Below, one piece after another: positions 7,056 to 10,350 of a stretch of 10,350 nucleotides of DNA. The position numbers and the translations under genes are program-made. Numbering within the stretch: the first letter of the stretch is position 1; the number at the start of each line of letters is the position of its first letter. The notes under the pieces were generated by a model that saw only the letters and a list, made by a program, of their open reading frames with translations, was not told where the DNA came from and did no database searches. This DNA comes from Nitrospina sp. (GTDB lineage: Bacteria; Nitrospinota; Nitrospinia; Nitrospinales; VA-1): assembly GCA_002697825.1 (NCBI GenBank), contig NZYH01000001.1:1-10350 (forward strand), in the 5' to 3' direction.

Positions 7056-7732
7056 AACTTTTCTTTTTCTTGGTCGGAAATGATTTTTCCATCTTCCAAG
7101 GTCAAAATACGCTGACTTTGATTTGCCACCTGTGATTCATGAGTAACGAGGATAATGGTCGCCTGTTTTATTTGATGCAGTTCTTGGATTAGATTCATAA
7201 TGTGGTCACTATTTTTCGAATCGAGGTTTCCGGTTGGCTCATCGGCAAGAATGATATCAGGTTCATTGACAAAGGCTCTTGCTATTGAAAGGCGTTGTTG
7301 CTCTCCACCAGATAATTGTGCTGGGTAATGATTTAGACGGTCTCCGAGCCCTACTTTACTCAACAAGTCTTCGGATTTTTTTGTTGCACCTGGAGTGTTA
7401 TTGAGTTCTAAGGAAAGCACAACATTTTCTAGAGCAGTGAGGGTTGGGATGAGATGAAAATTCTGGAAAATAAAACCAAAACGATTTCCGCGTAATAAGG
7501 CCAGTTCGTCTTCATTTAGTTTCGTGATATCCTGCCCATCTATGTTAATTTTTCCATCGGTCGGTGCGTCGAGTCCGGCAATCAGGCTGAGTAGGGTAGT
7601 TTTACCACTTCCGGAATGTCCAGTTATCGCTATGAACTGGCCAGTTGGGATTGTGAGATCAATAGATTTTAAAATTTCTACTTTGTGACCGCCGCCGTGC
7701 AGAGTTTTAATTAATCCAGATATTTCGATCAA
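7052..7732 (-). CDS. ybbA: LolD/YbbA-type ABC transporter ATPase
   Basis: A 226-residue cytoplasmic ATPase of the MacB/LolD/FtsE class, partner of the adjacent YbbP-like permease. Motifs are complete: Walker A GHSGSGKT (38-45), Q-loop Gln90, signature LSGGEQQ (140-146), Walker B IILADEP (160-166), D-loop NLD (169-171) and His198. ADEPTGNLD is typical of this class. The start must be TTG (7730-7732): no in-frame ATG exists between the upstream stop at 7751-7753 and the conserved MIEISGL beginning. An ATT at 7742-7744 is a less likely alternative. No Shine-Dalgarno is visible. Its stop overlaps the permease ATG (ATGA). It is divergent from the TesA-like gene with about 50 bases between starts, so promoters are shared or overlapping. 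Synteny with tesA favours YbbA over LolD. Confidence 0.9.
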   Translation of the reverse strand: MIEISGLIKTLHGGGHKVEILKSIDLTIPTGQFIAITGHSGSGKTTLLSLIAGLDAPTDGKINIDGQDITKLNEDELALLRGNRFGFIFQNFHLIPTLTALENVVLSLELNNTPGATKKSEDLLSKVGLGDRLNHYPAQLSGGEQQRLSIARAFVNEPDIILADEPTGNLDSKNSDHIMNLIQELHQIKQATIILVTHESQVANQSQRILTLEDGKIISDQEKEKL

Positions 7733-7782
7733 CTTATTGGTAATTGTTGGTTAATGATAGGTATTCATTGTATTACAAAAAT

Positions 7783-8442
7783 ATGCGAAATATTTTAATA
7801 AACTTATTTCTTATTTCCGGGTATGTTCTTGCAGGACTGCTGATTATTCCGGGGAAAACAGCAAATATAATGGCTACCGAAATAAAACAGGAGAAACTCG
7901 TGGTTCTTGCCTTAGGGGATAGTTTAACGGCCGGATTTGGCGTGCAAGAGGAAGAGAGTTTTCCTTCACGTCTACAGGTAAAAATTGATCAGTCTAATTT
8001 AAGACACAAAGTCATCAATGCCGGCGTTAGTGGTGATACGACGGCTGGGGGTGTCCGCCGTATTGACTGGTTAATGAAACACAAACCAAATATTGTCATT
8101 CTTGCTTTGGGAGCAAATGATGGATTGAGGGGATTATCTACCAAAGAAATGCAAACTAATCTTGAAACTATGATTCGTATTTCCCACGAAAATAATGCCC
8201 AGGTTTTGTTGGCAGGCATGAAAGCTCTGCCTAATTATGGGAAAGATTATCAATTAAAATTTGAATCAGTATATGCGGACTTAGCTAAAAAATACGATTT
8301 GGTGTATCTTCCCTTTTTGCTTGAAGGGGTTGCGGGAGTCCGGGAACATACACGCCCCGATGGGCTACATCCTACAGAATCTGGTTATAAACTTGTTGCC
8401 GATCTGGTTTGGAGATATTTAGAGCCGATGCTGAAGAAATAA
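7783..8442 (+). CDS. tesA: TesA-like GDSL/SGNH esterase (arylesterase, lysophospholipase, thioesterase)
   Basis: A 219-residue exported SGNH hydrolase from the ATG at 7783. In-frame TTG codons at 7744 and 7768 are possible earlier starts, the latter with a weak AGG upstream. The N-terminus is a hydrophobic signal sequence (about 4-23). Catalytic blocks are complete: GDSLTAGFG with nucleophile Ser47 (block I), NAGVSGDTT with Gly84 (block II), LALGANDG with Asn112 (block III), and RPDGLHPTESGY with Asp193 and His196 (block V). TesA enzymes hydrolyse lysophospholipids, aryl esters and acyl thioesters in the periplasm. It is divergent from ybbA-ybbP as in E. coli, supporting shared work on membrane-derived lipids. 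Its stop lies 3 bases from the end of the convergent TrpD-fold gene. Confidence 0.9.
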   Translation: MRNILINLFLISGYVLAGLLIIPGKTANIMATEIKQEKLVVLALGDSLTAGFGVQEEESFPSRLQVKIDQSNLRHKVINAGVSGDTTAGGVRRIDWLMKHKPNIVILALGANDGLRGLSTKEMQTNLETMIRISHENNAQVLLAGMKALPNYGKDYQLKFESVYADLAKKYDLVYLPFLLEGVAGVREHTRPDGLHPTESGYKLVADLVWRYLEPMLKK

Positions 8443-8445
8443 AAT

Positions 8446-9537
8446 CTATGCTTTTAAAAAGCCAATCATTTTCATAAGAGATTCGTAACAACTCCCTGAT
8501 TTTAAAATTTTCATCGCTGCATCAAATCCCTTTTGCGGTGATGGAACAATATCTACGAGATGAGCTAAACAGGAAGCCTGACTGGCTATTTGAATGGCTG
8601 CTGGTCCCTCTCCCGTTTTTAAAGCTCGTTCCCCAAAATCAGTAATGGTTTCAAGCTTCGATTCTATTTCTTTTAAAGCTTCATGAGCTTCTGAGATTTG
8701 TTTAGCAGTTTTTTCCTGGAACATTTCCGAATATTTCAGAGTGTGGGATTGAGTTTCATTATTTCCATCTTGAATGAAAACTTTTGCTTCTTTGTGAATA
8801 CCTAACAAGTTAGTACCTTCCATTCCATTGCCAACAATGACACGATCAAATCTACTTCTTTTTCCGATTTCGGTTAATGAGATTTCGTACCCACGATGAA
8901 AATAGGTAGTAGCAAGAAAATTTTTGCTCTTAGCTTGAAGAGGCATAAGGATTTTTTCAAGCGTTGCTAGCATGGGTCGTTTGACTATTTCTTTTCGCAT
9001 AGAACGCAGCTTCTCTAAAGGAGGAAGGGAGTCTGCAGTATTGATATAACCGAAATTGTACTTTTCTATTTGTTTGATACGTTTTTCGTAGTGCCCACTT
9101 CCTGGCACCTGATAATGGTTGACCAGTAAATCCTCAAAGGTAATTCCAAACTTTGGAGGGAGAGGAAGAGCAGAGTGACCGTAAGTGGGGATTCCTAATT
9201 GTGCTAAAACTGGAATTGTATAAAATCCAAAATAAGGAGTACGTTGAAAACCATCAAACGGATCGGCGACCTGCAGGAGATTGTCGACTATGATATTTTT
9301 GCAAGACATATTTTTTTGCAGAGCCCGCCAATATCCGATATTCTCGGCTACTGTTTCTATTTTCATTCGGGCGGCAATGAGGAAGACTCCCACTCTTACC
9401 TGAGATACTTTTCCGTCCAGTATCAGTGATAGGGCATCTTCTGCTTCTTCTTCAGTTAGATCCTTGCTCAATTTTGGCCCGGCAGCTATTTTTTGTAAAT
9501 AGGCCTGCATTCGATTGTCCGGCAATATTTCCGTCAT
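8446..9537 (-). CDS. TrpD-fold (nucleoside phosphorylase/phosphoribosyltransferase-like) protein, YbiB-like
   Basis: A 363-residue protein with the anthranilate phosphoribosyltransferase fold. A helical N-terminal domain (about 10-78) contains LTEEEAEDALSLILDGKVS, typical of glycosyltransferase family 3. It is followed by an alpha/beta domain (about 80-355). At the place of the TrpD PRPP loop (GTGGD) it has VADPFDGFQRTP (90-101). The KHGN-like segment reads PTYGHSALPLPPKFGITFEDLL (117-138), and a later block reads VIVGNGMEGTNLL (233-245). These substitutions resemble the YbiB/TrpD2 branch, whose E. coli member is reported to bind nucleic acid and not to make tryptophan precursors. A trpD function is therefore unlikely; the actual role is unknown. 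Shine-Dalgarno AAGGA lies about 11 bases before the ATG. It is convergent with tesA (3-base gap) and divergent from the radical-SAM gene (83-base gap). Confidence 0.75.
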   Translation of the reverse strand: MTEILPDNRMQAYLQKIAAGPKLSKDLTEEEAEDALSLILDGKVSQVRVGVFLIAARMKIETVAENIGYWRALQKNMSCKNIIVDNLLQVADPFDGFQRTPYFGFYTIPVLAQLGIPTYGHSALPLPPKFGITFEDLLVNHYQVPGSGHYEKRIKQIEKYNFGYINTADSLPPLEKLRSMRKEIVKRPMLATLEKILMPLQAKSKNFLATTYFHRGYEISLTEIGKRSRFDRVIVGNGMEGTNLLGIHKEAKVFIQDGNNETQSHTLKYSEMFQEKTAKQISEAHEALKEIESKLETITDFGERALKTGEGPAAIQIASQASCLAHLVDIVPSPQKGFDAAMKILKSGSCYESLMKMIGFLKA

Positions 9538-9620
9538 GGATTCGGTAATCCTTTTTAAGTCGGCCCTTTTTAGAGTATGATAGAGTTCATAATTTTAAAG
9601 CTAATTACTTTCGAGACATA

Positions 9621-10350
9621 ATGTCAGTTTCCTATTCTGCCGATCATACCATTTCTGATAGATCCTTGGCGAATCAAGCCATACGGGTTCTTTTGGTTTA
9701 CCCCAACACACGAGAAGTAGCTCTAGCCAACCTCGGCTTTCAACAGGTGCACGCTCTTCTAAATTCGATTGATGGGGTGGAGTGCGATCGTTACGCGCTG
9801 CCTACGGATTGGAAACCGGAAAAGGAAAATTTAGATAGTGAAGATTTACGGTCCATAGAGTTGAAATTACATCCTGCTGATTTCGATATCATTGCATTTT
9901 CGATTTCCTTTGAACCAGATTATCTGAACACGGTTATTGCCTTGAAGTACTTCAATATCCCACTGGATAGGGATGCTCGCGATGCCTCATATCCTATGAT
10001 TGTCGCTGGAGGTTCCGCAATTTTTATTAATCCAGAACCGTTAGCTAATTGTATGGATGTTTTATTCATCGGTGAGGGCGAGGGACTAGCCAATGATTTT
10101 TTTAATAAGCTACTAGAAACAGAAGATAAGAAAAATTTTCTGGAGCAGGCAGCGCGACTACCAGGAATTTATGTACCACAATTTTATGATTCGAAAATGG
10201 AATTAGGACAGCAAACAGGAGTTTCCACATCTTTGGATATTCCTACGCGTGTAACACGCCATTGGGTAGCGGAAGAAGAATCTCTTTGTACTCACTCTGT
10301 GATACACGGAGAAAACTCAACGTTCAAAGATATGGCATTGATGGAGGTTA
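9621..10350 (+). CDS. Radical-SAM protein with N-terminal B12-binding-like domain, 3'-truncated by the window
   Basis: An open frame of 243 codons runs from the ATG at 9621 to the window end without a stop. Residues about 21-165 form a Rossmann-like B12-binding-type domain: IRVLLVYPNTREVALANLGF (21-40), FDIIAFSISFEPDYLN (88-103), YPMIVAGGSAIFINPEPLA (124-142) and DVLFIGEGEG (146-155). This pattern is that of the uncharacterised TIGR03960-like radical-SAM group. The classical cobalamin motif DxHxxG is not present, so cobalamin may be bound base-off without a His ligand, or not at all. The window stops at FKDMALMEV, which in relatives directly precedes the RGCxxxCRFC cluster loop; the SAM domain itself is therefore inferred. 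Only a weak GAGA (9613-9616) precedes the start. Divergent from the TrpD-fold gene. Confidence 0.72.
   Translation, partial: MSVSYSADHTISDRSLANQAIRVLLVYPNTREVALANLGFQQVHALLNSIDGVECDRYALPTDWKPEKENLDSEDLRSIELKLHPADFDIIAFSISFEPDYLNTVIALKYFNIPLDRDARDASYPMIVAGGSAIFINPEPLANCMDVLFIGEGEGLANDFFNKLLETEDKKNFLEQAARLPGIYVPQFYDSKMELGQQTGVSTSLDIPTRVTRHWVAEEESLCTHSVIHGENSTFKDMALMEV

Noticed and set aside
8440..8465. Terminator between tesA and the TrpD-fold gene
   Set aside because: The small AT-rich palindrome GCTTTT/AAAAGC has almost no loop and no GC-rich stem, and it lies within the end of the minus-strand gene.
9541..9620. Promoter for the radical-SAM gene with TATGAT at 9576-9581
   Set aside because: The -10 match is fair, but no acceptable -35 box lies at the right spacing, and the region is AT-rich enough for chance matches.

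Overview
The window reads as ordinary chromosome of a moderately AT-rich Gram-negative bacterium, with a mobile-element junction at its left edge. Gram-negative is supported by a predicted outer-membrane beta-barrel, several exported proteins and a YbbA/YbbP/TesA cluster. The lineage cannot be fixed from the sequence; a marine, Nitrospinota- or deltaproteobacteria-like origin is only a guess.

Left edge (1-230): the 3' half of a tRNA-Asp gene, from the anticodon loop (GTC) through CCA, is followed by a strong intrinsic terminator. The 5' half is absent. This is the expected look of the displaced attachment site left when a tyrosine-recombinase element integrates into a tRNA anticodon loop. Bases 1-139 would then be the tip of that element, and everything to the right is host chromosome.

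Left-centre (279-3852, + strand): a signal-peptide-bearing outer-membrane beta-barrel protein resembling the MetA-pathway/phenol-degradation family is followed by a complete molybdate importer operon, modA-modB-modC. The genes run periplasmic binding protein, permease, then ATPase with a C-terminal TOBE domain. The modA promoter has a perfect TTGACA -35 box. It is overlaid by two ModE-like operators 30 bp apart, which together form a 48-bp near-palindrome. This indicates repression by molybdate-loaded ModE, whose gene is not in the window.

Centre (3925-7732, - strand): three genes joined by 4-base ATGA overlaps encode a LolD/YbbA-type ATPase, a YbbP-type large permease and a small exported DUF1566-like protein. 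Divergent from them is a TesA-type GDSL esterase/lysophospholipase (7783-8442, +). The tesA / ybbA-ybbP arrangement matches that of E. coli; the DUF1566 gene looks like a lineage-specific addition.

Right (8446-10350): a TrpD-fold, YbiB-like protein without the PRPP-binding signature lies convergent to tesA. Divergent from it is the start of a radical-SAM protein with an N-terminal B12-binding-like domain, cut by the window edge just before the expected iron-sulphur cysteine motif. No CRISPR array, insertion sequence or intact phage gene was seen.
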